Shown here: in pieces, positions 27,208 to 36,390 of the stretch
Numbering within the stretch: position 1 is the first letter of the stretch
How the letters are laid out: each line of letters starts with the position of its first letter
Made by a program: the position numbers and the translations under genes
NCBI GenBank assembly: GCA_963799315.1
Contig: CAWCWP010000001.1
Span: 1,426,001-1,490,000 of the forward strand
Length of the DNA: 64,000 nt
From: Parerythrobacter_A sp963799315
GTDB lineage: Bacteria > Pseudomonadota > Alphaproteobacteria > Sphingomonadales > Sphingomonadaceae
Reading direction: 5' to 3'
The notes under the pieces: model-generated
What the model was told of the DNA's origin: nothing
The model's input: only the letters and a program-made list of their open reading frames with translations
The model's database searches: none

Positions 27208-28515
27208 AAATCGCAATGGTAGGCGCAGGCTATGTCGGACTGGTGTCCGGCGCGTGCTTTGCCGATTTCGGGCACGACGTGGTGTGCATCGACACAGACC
27301 GGGCCAAGATCGACGCGCTGGAGAACGGCATCATGCCGATTTACGAGCCCGGTCTCGACGCGCTGGTCGCCGGCAATGTGCAGGCGGGACGCCTCAGCTT
27401 CTCCACCGACATGGCAGCCAGCATCGCGGACGCAGCCGCTATTTTCATCGCCGTCGGCACGCCCAGCCGCCGGGGCGACGGGCACGCGGACCTTACTTTC
27501 GTCCACGCCGTCGCGCGCGATATCGGCAAGCATCTGTCGAACGATGCGGTCGTCGTCACCAAGTCCACCGTGCCCGTCGGCACCGGCGACGAGGTCGAGC
27601 GTATTCTTGCCGACAGCGGCACGGCGCATCGCGTCGCAGTCGTGTCCAATCCCGAATTCCTGCGCGAAGGCGCAGCCATCGGCGATTTCAAGCGCCCCGA
27701 CCGAATCGTTATCGGCGCGGAAGACGATTTCGGGCGCGAAGTCATGCGCGAGGTTTATCGTCCGCTGTTCCTCAATGAATCGCCGATCCTGTTCACCAGC
27801 CGCCGCTCCAGCGAGCTGATCAAATACGCCGCCAACGCTTTCCTCGCCACCAAGATCACTTTCATCAACGAGATGGCCGACCTGTGCGAAAAGGTGGGCG
27901 CAAATGTGCAGGATGTCAGCCGTGGCATCGGCATGGACAACCGCATCGGGGCAAAGTTCCTCCATGCCGGGCCGGGCTATGGCGGATCGTGCTTTCCCAA
28001 GGATACGCTGGCGTTGCTGAAGACGGCGGAGGATTACGACAGCCCGGTTCGCATCGTGGAAGCGGTGGTGAAGACCAATGACAGCCGCAAGCGGGCGATG
28101 GGCCGCAAGGTGATCGAGGCGCTGGGCGGCACGAAGGATGCGCGCGGCAAACGGGTCGCGCTGCTGGGCCTGACCTTCAAGCCGAACACCGACGATATGC
28201 GCGACAGCCCGGCCATCGCCGTGGCGCAGACGCTGACCGATGCGGGGGTGGAGGTTGCCGCCTATGATCCCGAAGGCATGGAACTGGCGCGCCCGATCAT
28301 GCCCGACGTGACGATGTGCGACGATCCCTATTCCGCCATCGAGGGCGCCGATGCGGTGGTGATCGTGACCGAGTGGGACGCCTTCCGCGCGCTGGACTTC
28401 CCCCGCATCAAAGACGCTGGCGAAAGCACCGGTGCTGGTCGATCTGCGCAATATCTACGACCCCGACGACGTGCGCGCCGCCGGGTTCACCTATAGCAGC
28501 GTGGGCCGCGACTGA
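27204..28515 (+). CDS. ugd: UDP-glucose 6-dehydrogenase (one frame break)
   Basis: Ugd oxidises UDP-glucose to UDP-glucuronate for surface polysaccharides. It has the N-terminal Rossmann motif GAGYVG, TKSTVPVGTGDEV, a central SNPEFLREG, the catalytic Cys in GYGGSCFPKD (about residue 260), and LLGLTFKPNTDDMRDSP. The frame breaks at 28410-28412 (AAA where AA fits). Correcting it gives the natural end KAPVLVDLRNIYDP...SSVGRD and about 436 residues. It overlaps the metallophosphatase gene by four bases. Confidence 0.93.
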
Positions 28516-28572
28516 CCGTCTGATGCCCACCGCACTCCCCCCGCCCTGTCTTGAGCATGCAAACTTCAAGCA

Positions 28573-28615
28573 CCGGGATCCGGAAGTTGAGGGAAGTTTA
28601 GGCCAAAGTAGCATT
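28573..28615 (-). repeat. 43-nt conserved element upstream of the MFS gene (copy 2)
   Basis: This is the reverse complement of the 13092-13134 element: CCGGG, AT, two bases, then a 23-nt block starting GGAAGTTGAGGGAAGTTTAG, six bases, GCATT. It ends 14 bp before the likely MFS start. A separate inverted pair AACTTC (28562-28567) and GAAGTT (28583-28588), 15 bp apart, overlaps its left end and could be an operator. Confidence 0.6.
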
Positions 28616-28629
28616 ACGGACACGTAGCC

Positions 28630-29992
28630 GTGCCCGTCCGAGACCGGCACCCTCGTGGCCACGGTTCTCGGTTCTTCGCTGGCGTTCGTCATGGGCTCGA
28701 TCGTCAATGTCGCGCTGCCGACGATGCAGCGGACGATGGCGCTGGATGCCGCCGGGGTGCAGTGGATCGTCAATGCCTATCTCCTTCCGTTGGGCGCATT
28801 CGTTCTGGTCGGCGGGGCGCTGGGCGACCATTTCGGGCGCAAGCGCGTGTTCCGGCTCGGCTTGCTGCTATTCGGTCTGGCCAGCCTCGGCTGCGCGCTT
28901 GCGCCGACATTCGAAGTGCTGCTGGCCGGTCGCTTTGCCCAAGGGTTGGGCGCGGCACTGCTTGCCCCGACCAGCCTCGCCATCCTGGCCGACGCATTCA
29001 GCGGCGAGAAACGCGGCACGGCCATCGGCACCTGGGCTGCAGCGGGCGCGATCGGCGGGGCGGTAGCGCCCGTGCTGGGCGGGCTGATCGTCGATTATCT
29101 CGACTGGCGCTGGGCCTTTGCCCTGGTCATTCTCCCGGCCATTGCCGCGTGGTTAATTGCGAACGGCGCGATCCGCGAATCCCGCGAGACGGAAGAGGAC
29201 CGCAAACCGCTCGATATAGCCGGTGCCGTCCTCGCCAGCGCGGCGCTGGCATCGCTGGTCTATGCGCTGGTCGCGCTGCCATCGCGCGGCTTGACGAGTC
29301 TGCACGTCCTGCCGACCGGACTTGCCGGCATCGCGCTGGCGACGGTGTTCCTGATTGTCCAACATAGCAAGCGCGGCGATGCGATGATGCCGCTCGGCAT
29401 ATTCGGATCGCGCAGTTTCAGCGGCATCTCGATTCTCACCTTCCTGCTCTACGCCGCGCTTGGCGGGTTGCTGGTGGTGCTGCCCTATATGTTGATCCGG
29501 ACCTTCGAATATACCGCGACGCAGGCCGGAGCGGCGATGCTGCCCTTCCCGGCGATCATGGGCCTGCTGTCGCGCCGGTTCGGCGGGCTGGCACAACGGA
29601 TCGGCGTGCGGATAACGCTGACAGTCGGGCCGATACTGGTCGCGGCGGGCTTCGTGCTGTTCGCGCTGCGGGCCGATCCGGCGATGTCCTACGCCACCGG
29701 TATCCTGCCCGGTCTCGTCGTGATGGCACTCGGCATGGCGCTGAGCGTTGCGCCGCTGACCACGGCCGTGATGAATGCGGTGGAGGACCGGTTCGCGGGC
29801 GTGGCGTCGGGCGTCAACAATGCGATTTCGCGCGTTGCCGGGCTGATCGCGACGGCCCTGCTCGGCCCGGTGCTGGCGGGCGGCGCGCTGGTGTCGGGCT
29901 TCACAAACGCCAGCTGGGTCGGCGCGATGCTGGCATTGGCCGGAGCCGCCGCTGCCTTCGTGCTGATCCGCGAGCGAGCCGTTGCGGAATAA
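28630..29992 (+). CDS. MFS drug exporter, EmrB/QacA (DHA2) type (one frame break near start)
   Basis: This is a 14-helix-type MFS transporter of about 453 residues. Motif A is GALGDHFGRKRVF, motif C-like residues are in GAIGGAVAPVLGGLI, and the opening MGSIVNVALPTMQ is typical of DHA2 exporters. A frame open from GTG 28655 would clip the first helix. Removing one C from 28650-28652 joins it to GTG 28630 (VPVRDRHLVATVLGSS), a more natural N-terminus. It follows ugd after 114 bp that hold the 43-nt element. The exported compound is unknown. Confidence 0.85.
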
Positions 29993-29994
29993 TA

Positions 29995-30408
<414 letters not shown>

Positions 30409-30413
30409 GGTCT

Positions 30414-31121
30414 CTATCTAGCACTCCCGCGGTCGCGGTCCAGCAGCAACTGGAACAGGATCGCGCGCAGTTGTCCGTCGATCTGGCCGTCGATCCTGTC
30501 GGGCCGCCAACGCCGCTGGAAGGCTTCCACCGCCTTGTGCCCGTCGGTGACGTCGTAGCCATAGCGTTCCAGCGCAAGGTAGAACGACCCGTCATTGTCG
30601 AACGGATCGCCCGCCTCCAGCTTTTCCGGCGTGGGCAGGCACAGCCCGTATTCCGCCAGCCGCGCCCACGGGAACAGCTCGCCCGGATCGATCTTGCGCG
30701 CGGGCGCGACATCGGAATGCCCCACCACATTGGCGCGCGGGATGTCGTGTTCCTTCACCATGCGGGCCAGCAACGGCACCAGCGCGTCGAATTGCGCTTC
30801 CGAAAAATCGCGATAACCGAACCGATGGCCAGGGTGGTCCAGCTCGATCCCGATGGCGGCGGAATTCACATCCTTGTGCCCGCGCCAGAACGACACGCCG
30901 GCATGCCAGGCGCGCTTTTCTTCGGGCACCAGCCGGATGACTTCGCCCGCCTCGCTGATGAGGTAATGCGCGCTGACGCCTGCGTCGGGATCGGTCAGCC
31001 GCTCCAGCGCGGCGTCCGCCGATTGCATTTCTGTGTAATGCAGCACCACCATCGAAATCGGCAGCGCGCGGTCGTTGCAGTTGGGCGAGAGAACCTCGCG
31101 GTGGACCAGCTCGTCGGTCAT
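30414..31121 (-). CDS. N-acetylmuramoyl-L-alanine amidase, AmpD/AmiD-like
   Basis: The 235-residue amidase_2 protein has the zinc His in MVVLHYTEM, VSAHYLISEAGEV, and the second site VVGHSDVAPARKIDPG with His and Asp ligands. It cleaves the lactyl-amide bond in muropeptides during wall recycling. There is no obvious signal peptide, so it is probably cytosolic like AmpD, though AmiD-type export cannot be excluded. A C-terminal peptidoglycan-binding-like helical region (VEAFQRRWRPDRIDG) is present. It starts four bases after the chpT stop. Confidence 0.87.
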   Translation of the reverse strand: MTDELVHREVLSPNCNDRALPISMVVLHYTEMQSADAALERLTDPDAGVSAHYLISEAGEVIRLVPEEKRAWHAGVSFWRGHKDVNSAAIGIELDHPGHRFGYRDFSEAQFDALVPLLARMVKEHDIPRANVVGHSDVAPARKIDPGELFPWARLAEYGLCLPTPEKLEAGDPFDNDGSFYLALERYGYDVTDGHKAVEAFQRRWRPDRIDGQIDGQLRAILFQLLLDRDRGSAR

Positions 31122-31125
31122 CGGG

Positions 31126-31786
31126 TCAACCGATCAGCCCTTCGCCGCCCGGCAGCACCGCGCCCAGCACCAGCGCATCGCTCGAGGTACTGGTATTGCA
31201 GCCCCCCGCCGCTGCGTTCGGCCAGCAGGCACAGCATGTGCGCCGGCGCCGTGCGCCCGCTCAGATCGTCCAGCGCCAGTTCGCCCTGCAATGCCCGCCC
31301 GATATCCTCGTCGAACGCCACTTTCGCACCCGATGCGCGCACCACGATCTCGGTCTGGCCGTCGCGCATTTCCGCGCCGATATCCAGCGTGCCGCCGCGC
31401 ACCAGCGCATCGATGGCGATATGCGCGAAGTTCAGCAGCACCTTGACCGCATCCTTGGGCAGCTTGTCCTGCGCCAGCGCCCAGTTCGCCTCGATCCGCT
31501 TGTTCTCGCCGATCAGCGCATCGATTGCGGCACGCGGTTCGGCCACGTCGACCATCTCGCCGTAGCCACCGGCCGCCCCGTAAGCGAGGCGGAAGAATTT
31601 CAGCTTGTCGGCACTGACCCGTGCGCTTTGTTCCAGCAATTCGATGCACTTTTCGCGCATCTGCGGATCGCGTTCGTCGGCCAGCAATTCCAGCCCGTTA
31701 TTCAGCGCCCCGATAGGCGACAGCAGATCGTGGCACAGCCGCGAACACAGCAGGCTGGCAAGATCGACGGATGTGTCGGCGTTCAT
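31126..31786 (-). CDS. chpT: Histidine phosphotransferase ChpT (one frame break)
   Basis: ChpT passes phosphate from the hybrid kinase CckA to CtrA and CpdR in the alphaproteobacterial cell-cycle relay. The phospho-accepting His19 is in the ChpT motif CHDLLSPIGALNNGLELL. A degenerate HATPase-like second domain follows (KVLLNFAHIAIDALVRGG). The frame breaks at 31182-31186 (one extra base); correction gives the end DALVLGAVLPGGEGLIG and about 219 residues. It is the first gene of a chpT-amidase pair with rnpB behind. Confidence 0.88.
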
Positions 31787-31915
31787 GGCCGCGCGCCCCC
31801 TGCCGGAGACATGGACCGGGTGTTACACTGTCCAGAGGGTGAAATGCGGTCCATCGTTTGGATGTCCAACGTCGCAGGCCGTAGCGTTTCCGGGTAGGTA
31901 TTCATCACGGTCCGT

Positions 31916-32308
31916 CTATCCCGAAACGGGACGGTAGGGAAGCGCTATGATACCGTTGTCCTCATCGCTCCAGAAGGTGACGGCACCGGCGGCGATGATG
32001 GCCCAGACCGACCCGTCGCCCGCCGCCATCGCACGGTCGGTCGGCGAAGGTCCGACGCGGCCGTTGGGATGCGAGTGGTAATGGCCCAGCACCGCCGGGC
32101 CGCCATTCCGCGCGGCTCGATGCGCGTCGATCAGCGTGGCGGGATCGATTTCGAAATGGGTGGCGGGTGTCGGGTGGACGTTGGCGGCGGGTGCGATGGC
32201 GGTGATGGTGCCAGCGCTGCCGAGCAGGATGCCGCAGCATTCGTCCGGATGGGTGGCGCGTGCTTCGGTTAGCAGGTGTTCCAGTGTTTGTTTGGCGATT
32301 TCGAGCAT
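31916..32308 (-). CDS. M67-family (JAB/MPN) metallopeptidase
   Basis: The 130-residue protein has the full JAMM zinc signature: Glu in HPDECCGILLG, then GHYHSHPNG and a downstream Asp in SPTDRAMA. Bacterial M67 proteins of this length are usually linked to sulfur-carrier processing or C-terminal ubiquitin-like tails, but no ThiS/MoaD-like or E1-like partner is in the window. It is transcribed alone, and the family 1 palindrome sits just upstream of its start. Confidence 0.87.
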   Translation of the reverse strand: MLEIAKQTLEHLLTEARATHPDECCGILLGSAGTITAIAPAANVHPTPATHFEIDPATLIDAHRAARNGGPAVLGHYHSHPNGRVGPSPTDRAMAAGDGSVWAIIAAGAVTFWSDEDNGIIALPYRPVSG

Positions 32309-32324
32309 CGTTCCGGTTTGAAGA

Positions 32325-32433
32325 AAGGACGGCCCTTCGACAAGCTCAGGGCGACCCTTCGACAGGCTCAGGGCGAGCGGTGGAGGGTATTAGACAGACC
32401 CGTCCACCCTGAGCTTGTCGAAGGGCCGTCCTT
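32325..32433. repeat. Palindromic intergenic repeat, family 1, perfect 27-bp arms
   Basis: The left arm at 32325-32351 (AAGGACGGCCCTTCGACAAG and on to CAGGG) and the right arm at 32407-32433 are exact reverse complements over 27 bp. Between them lies another, shorter repeat unit (CCCTTCGACAGGCTCAGGGCGA). The whole fills the space between the M67 and GIY-YIG genes, which are divergent, so it lies in their shared promoter region. Confidence 0.88.
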
Positions 32434-32449
32434 AACTTAGCGCGGCACC

Positions 32450-32725
32450 ATGCCGTTCTGGACCTACATGCTGCATTGCCGGGGCGGGGCATATTATACT
32501 GGACATACGGACAATCTCGACCTGCGCATCGCACAGCACCAGTCCGGCGATATCGAAGGCTGGACATCGGATCGGCTGCCGGTCGAGCTGGTTTGGTCGG
32601 ACGAGTTTGGCTCGCGGATTGAGGCGCTGGAGGCGGAGCGACGGATCAAAGGGTGGTCGCGGGCGAAGAAGCAGGCGCTGATACGCGGCGATTGGGACGA
32701 GATTTCGCGGCTGGCGAAGAAGTAA
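32450..32725 (+). CDS. GIY-YIG domain protein (YhbQ-like)
   Basis: The 91-residue protein consists of one GIY-YIG domain: YMLHC and YYTGHTDNL form the GIY...YIG pair, and RIAQHQSGD and the Glu in EALEAERRIKGWSRAKK supply the other conserved residues. Family members of this size are annotated as putative endonucleases; a DNA repair role is assumed but not shown. Both sides of the gene carry family 1 palindromes, which is striking for so short a locus. Confidence 0.85.
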   Translation: MPFWTYMLHCRGGAYYTGHTDNLDLRIAQHQSGDIEGWTSDRLPVELVWSDEFGSRIEALEAERRIKGWSRAKKQALIRGDWDEISRLAKK

Positions 32726-32731
32726 GGGCAA

Positions 32732-32803
32732 TGCTTCGACAAGCTCAGCACGAACGGGGGAGAGCGGACATCAAAACCCGTTCGTGCTGAGCTTGTCGAA
32801 GCA
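32732..32803. repeat. Palindromic intergenic repeat, family 1, perfect 27-bp arms
   Basis: The left arm at 32732-32758 (TGCTTCGACAAGCTCAGCAC and on to ACGGG) and the right arm at 32777-32803 are exact reverse complements over 27 bp, with an 18-bp loop. It lies between the GIY-YIG stop and the RluA-family gene. The GTG that appears to start that gene is at 32784, inside the right arm. Confidence 0.88.
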
Positions 32804-33762
32804 CCGTTTTTCCTCCACTCCCAACATCACCGGCACAACCGAAACCACCACCCGCCTCGACCGTGCGCTCGCCGATACCACCGACCTCTCGCGCGAGCGC
32901 ATCAAGGCGCTGATCGCCGAAGGCAGCGTGACCGTCGCGGGTACCACTGCCACCTCCCCTTCCGCCAAAACCCCCGCCGGAACGCCGTTCGCCATCACCC
33001 TGCCACCCGCCATCGAAGCGGAAGCACAGCCGCAGGACATCCCGCTCGTCGTCGCATACGAAGACGAGCACCTCATCGTGATCGACAAGCCCGCGGGCAT
33101 GGTCGTCCATCCGGCCGCCGGAAATGCCGACGGCACGCTGGTCAATGCGCTGCTGCATCATTGTCGGGGGCAATCTATCGGGCATTGGCGGCGTGGCGCG
33201 GCCCGGTATCGTGCACCGGATAGACAAGGACACATCCGGCCTGCTGGTCGCCGCCAAGACGACGCAGGCGCATGAAGGGCTGGCCGCGCAGTTTGCCGAC
33301 CATTCGATCCATCGCCGCTACCTCGCCATCTGCAACGGCCATCCCGCGCCGCCTGCGGGCACGATTGCCGGTATGCTGGGGCGTTCCTCCGCCAACCGCA
33401 AGAAGATGGCGGTGCTGCCCGACGATGCCAGTCGCGGGAAGCATGCAGTCACCCATTACGAAACCCGCCAGCGGCTGGACGGGTGCAGCCTGATCGCCTG
33501 CACGCTGGAAACCGGGCGCACGCACCAGATCCGCGTTCACTGCGCATCAATCGGCCATGCGCTAACAGGGGATCCGGTTTACGGACGCACCCCGCCCGCG
33601 CTCCGTCCGCTACTCAAACGCCTCGATTTCACCCGACAGGCGCTGCATGCGGCGGAGCTGGGCTTCGTGCATCCGGCGACCGGCGAACGTGTGGATTTCA
33701 CCAGCAACCTGCCACCCGACATGCAGGAACTTATCGATGAAACCGCACGTTCTCTTCGATGA
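32784..33762 (+). CDS. RluA-family (RluD-like) pseudouridine synthase (one frame break)
   Basis: The S4 domain (TTRLDRALADTTDLSRERIK) is followed by the catalytic motif GIVHRIDKDTSGLLV with the nucleophilic Asp, then GRTHQIRVHCASIGHALTGDP. This is nearest RluD, which modifies helix 69 of 23S rRNA. The frame breaks at 33166-33170 (GGGGG where GGGG fits). The only in-frame start before the domain is GTG 32784, which is within a palindromic repeat and makes the first eight residues VLSLSKHR; no ATG is available. The product has about 325 residues. Confidence 0.87.
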
Positions 33763-33872
33763 AATGCACTGAAGTTCCGTGCAAAATCGTGTATATGTAA
33801 CCTTGTGGCCAGAACGAACGGATGCCCAGCAGGGGTCCGGCAGCATGGTCGACGCTTAGGAAAGGTAAAAAG

Positions 33873-34775
33873 ATGTCCAGCAGAGCAATGAGCGTTCCGG
33901 CGCTCGGCGGCGAACAGAGCCTCAACGGCTACCTCGCCCAGATCAAGAAATATCCCATCCTGACCGCCGAGAACGAGTATATGCTCGCCAAGCGGTACGA
34001 GGAGCATGAAGACCCCGATGCCGCCGCGCAACTGGTGCAGTCGCATCTGCGCCTCGTCGCGAAGATCGCGATGGGCTATCGCGGCTATGGCCTGCCCGTG
34101 TCCGACCTGATCTCCGAAGGCAATGTCGGCCTGATGCAGGGCGTCAAGAAGTTCGAATCCGAGCGCGGTTTCCGCCTTGCGACCTATGCGATGTGGTGGA
34201 TCAAGGCGAGCATCCAGGAATATATCCTGCGCAGCTGGAGCCTCGTGAAAATGGGCACCACGGCGGCGCAGAAGAAGCTGTTCTTCAACCTGCGCCGGAT
34301 GAAGAAGCAGCTCGACGCCTATGAAGACAGCGACATGCATCCCGACGACGTGCTGAAGATCGCCACCGATCTCGGCGTGCCGGAGCAGGAAGTCGTCAAC
34401 ATGAACCGCCGGATGATGATGGGCGGCGACGGCTCGCTCAACGTGCCGATGCGCAATGGCGAGGAAGGCGCGGGGCAATGGCAGGACTGGCTGACCGACG
34501 AACGCCCCTTGCAGGACGAAACCGTCGCCGAAGCCGAAGAAGCCGAAGTGCGGCACGACATGCTGGTGGAAGCGATGGACGGCCTGAACGACCGCGAAAA
34601 GCACATCCTCGCCGAACGCCGCCTGTCGGACAATCCGCAGACGCTGGAGGAACTGAGCAAGGTCTATTCCGTCAGCCGTGAACGCATCCGCCAGATCGAA
34701 GTGCGCGCATTCGAGAAGCTGCAAAAGGCGATGAAAGCGATTGCCGGCGAAAGGCTCATACCCGTCGCGGCGTAA
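33873..34775 (+). CDS. rpoH: RNA polymerase heat-shock sigma factor RpoH (sigma-32)
   Basis: The 300-residue sigma-70-family factor shows regions 2.1-2.4 (SHLRLVAKIAMGYRGYG, YAMWWIKASIQEYI), the diagnostic RpoH box QKKLFFNLRRM right after region 2.4, and region 4 with VYSVSRERIRQIEVRAFEKL. It directs transcription of chaperones and proteases. ATG 33873 is preceded by AGGAAAGG and is preferred over an upstream in-frame start. A strong terminator follows. Confidence 0.95.
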   Translation: MSSRAMSVPALGGEQSLNGYLAQIKKYPILTAENEYMLAKRYEEHEDPDAAAQLVQSHLRLVAKIAMGYRGYGLPVSDLISEGNVGLMQGVKKFESERGFRLATYAMWWIKASIQEYILRSWSLVKMGTTAAQKKLFFNLRRMKKQLDAYEDSDMHPDDVLKIATDLGVPEQEVVNMNRRMMMGGDGSLNVPMRNGEEGAGQWQDWLTDERPLQDETVAEAEEAEVRHDMLVEAMDGLNDREKHILAERRLSDNPQTLEELSKVYSVSRERIRQIEVRAFEKLQKAMKAIAGERLIPVAA

Positions 34776-34797
34776 GTTCGTCTTAGTTTGCTTGTAG

Positions 34798-34838
34798 AAA
34801 AAAAGGGGGTTGAACCGAGCGGTTCGACCCCCTTTTTT
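34798..34838 (+). terminator. Rho-independent terminator of rpoH
   Basis: The stem AAAAAGGGGGT...GAACCG pairs with CGGTTC...ACCCCCTTTTTT around a short AG loop, ending in a run of six T. It starts 22 bp after the rpoH stop. It is one of the clearest terminators in the window. Confidence 0.9.
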
Positions 34839-34841
34839 GTT

Positions 34842-34921
34842 CGTCATTGCGAGCGTAGCGCGGCAATCCAGAGCGTACCGCACCGACGGTCTGGATTGCT
34901 TCGCCTTCGGCTCGCAATGAC
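34842..34921. repeat. Palindromic intergenic repeat, family 2 (TCATTGCGAGC type)
   Basis: The left end CGTCATTGCGAGCGTAGCG and the right end CGGCTCGCAATGACG are inverted, with an inner CAATCCAGA / TCTGGATTG stem. It matches the copy behind valS (12856-12922) in both outer and inner arms. It lies between the rpoH terminator and mtgA. Confidence 0.8.
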
Positions 34922-34946
34922 GTGTTTCTTGTTCTAAGCCCGCCGC

Positions 34947-35615
34947 ATGTTCGCCATCGCCCGCTTCTTCGCCAAGCTCGTCCTGTGGTTCCTCGCAATC
35001 AGCGTGCTGCTGGTGCTGGCGTTCCGCTTCGTGCCGCCACCTGTTACCGCGACCATGCTGCTCGACGGGAACGGCATCACCAAGGATTGGGAGCCGCTCG
35101 CCAATATCGACCGCAACCTCGTCAGCGCGGTGATCGCGGCGGAAGATGGCAAGTTCTGCAGCCATGACGGGTTCGACCGCGAGGCCATAGAGAACGCCAT
35201 GCGGCGCAACCGCGAGGGCGGGCGCATAAGGGGCGGCTCCACCATCAGCCAGCAGACGGCCAAGAACGTGTTTCTATGGCAGGGCGGCGGCTATTTTCGC
35301 AAAGGCCTGGAAGCGTGGTTCACCTTCCTGATCGAGAAAGGCTGGGGCAAGCGGCGCATCATGGAAGTCTATCTCAACGTCGCGGAAACCGGCATCGGCA
35401 CCTATGGCGCGGAAGCCGGCGCACAGCGGTATTTCGGGCATTCCGCTGCGCAGCTTTCCACCAACGAAGCCGCGCGCATGGCGGCAGCCCTGCCCCTGCC
35501 GAAAGAACGGTCCGTGGTGAACCCGACCGGCTTCACCCGCCGCTATGGCAACACCATCGCCGCACGCATCGGTTCGGTCCGCCGCGACGGCTTGGACGCT
35601 TGCATCTACGACTGA
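34947..35615 (+). CDS. mtgA: Monofunctional biosynthetic peptidoglycan transglycosylase
   Basis: The 222-residue GT51 enzyme has an N-terminal membrane helix (LVLWFLAISVLLVLAF), then the catalytic Glu motif AVIAAEDGKFCSHDGFD, RGGSTISQQTAKNVFLW, and KRRIMEVYLNVAETGIGTYG. It polymerises lipid II into glycan strands without cross-linking activity. Length and motifs are standard. No operon partner is evident; family 2 repeats separate it from rpoH. Confidence 0.94.
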   Translation: MFAIARFFAKLVLWFLAISVLLVLAFRFVPPPVTATMLLDGNGITKDWEPLANIDRNLVSAVIAAEDGKFCSHDGFDREAIENAMRRNREGGRIRGGSTISQQTAKNVFLWQGGGYFRKGLEAWFTFLIEKGWGKRRIMEVYLNVAETGIGTYGAEAGAQRYFGHSAAQLSTNEAARMAAALPLPKERSVVNPTGFTRRYGNTIAARIGSVRRDGLDACIYD

Positions 35616-35704
35616 GCGACACGCATAGTTAAATTTCTCGGACCTTTTCTGCGCGATGGCACGTTGCATCGCCATATACCCGCAGAAGAAACCGGAGAAT
35701 ACCC

Positions 35705-36325
35705 ATGAAGATGTCCACCCTACGTACCGCCCTCGTCACAACCGCCGCCGCCACGTTGGTCGCGGGTTGCGAGACGACCATGGACAACGACATGGCGATG
35801 GATGACGGAATGCAGACGACCGCAACCGCAGACCCTATGGATGACACCGTGATGGTCGGCGGGGCGGAGATGTTCGACACTCGCAATATCATCGAAAACG
35901 CGGTCAATTCCGCAGATCACACCACACTGGTCGCAGCTGTAAAGGCCGCAGGTCTGGTCGATACGCTTTCCGGCCCCGGCCCGTTCACGGTGTTTGCACC
36001 GACCAACGCCGCATTTGCCAAGCTGCCCGCCGGTACGGTGGACACCCTTCTGATGCCTGAAAACAAGGCGATGCTGACGGGTGTGCTGCTGAACCACGCC
36101 GTCGCAGGCCGCGTTACCGCAGCCGACTTGGTTCGCATGATCAATGCGGGCGGCGGCATGGCCGAAGTGACAACTGTGGGCGGCGGCAAGCTGACCGCGC
36201 GCACGATGAACGGCAAGGTCATGCTTACCGACGCAAAGGGCGGCGTTGCCACGGTGACGCAGGCCGATGTCATGCAGTCGAACGGCATCATCCATGTCAC
36301 GGACAGCGTCTCGCTGCCGATGTAA
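35705..36325 (+). CDS. Fasciclin-domain lipoprotein
   Basis: The 206-residue protein starts with a signal peptide ending in a lipobox-like VAGC, then a Met/Asp/Thr-rich linker (about 22-60). A single fasciclin domain follows: TLVAAVKAAGLVDTLSGPGPFTVFAPTNAAFAKLP and, near the end, NGIIHVTDSVSLPM. Fasciclin domains mediate adhesion or surface stress functions. The linker's Met content (several MDD/MAM steps) is unusual. A terminator follows directly. Start ATG 35705 is two codons before another ATG. Confidence 0.88.
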   Translation: MKMSTLRTALVTTAAATLVAGCETTMDNDMAMDDGMQTTATADPMDDTVMVGGAEMFDTRNIIENAVNSADHTTLVAAVKAAGLVDTLSGPGPFTVFAPTNAAFAKLPAGTVDTLLMPENKAMLTGVLLNHAVAGRVTAADLVRMINAGGGMAEVTTVGGGKLTARTMNGKVMLTDAKGGVATVTQADVMQSNGIIHVTDSVSLPM

Positions 36326-36345
36326 TTCGCGCCTGATTGCACGAT

Positions 36346-36384
36346 AAAAAGCCCCGCCCGTTCGATACGAACGGGCGGGGCTTT
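36346..36384. terminator. Bidirectional rho-independent terminator
   Basis: A perfect stem AAAAGCCCCGCCCGTTCG / CGAACGGGCGGGGCTTTT around a four-base loop ATA(C), with A-run and T-run flanks. It lies between the convergent fasciclin and LMW-PTP-like genes and can serve both. Confidence 0.92.
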
Positions 36385-36390
36385 TGCGTT

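Noticed and set aside
32325..32803. Insertion sequence with terminal inverted repeats around the GIY-YIG gene
   Set aside because: The inverted repeats are self-contained hairpins on each side, not a pair of ends facing each other. The GIY-YIG protein is an ordinary YhbQ-like type, and no target duplication is visible.
33160..33175. Programmed frameshifting in the RluA-family gene or clpX
   Set aside because: Sites differ, none shows a conserved slippery sequence with a stimulatory structure, and orthologues are not frameshifted. Sequencing error is simpler.
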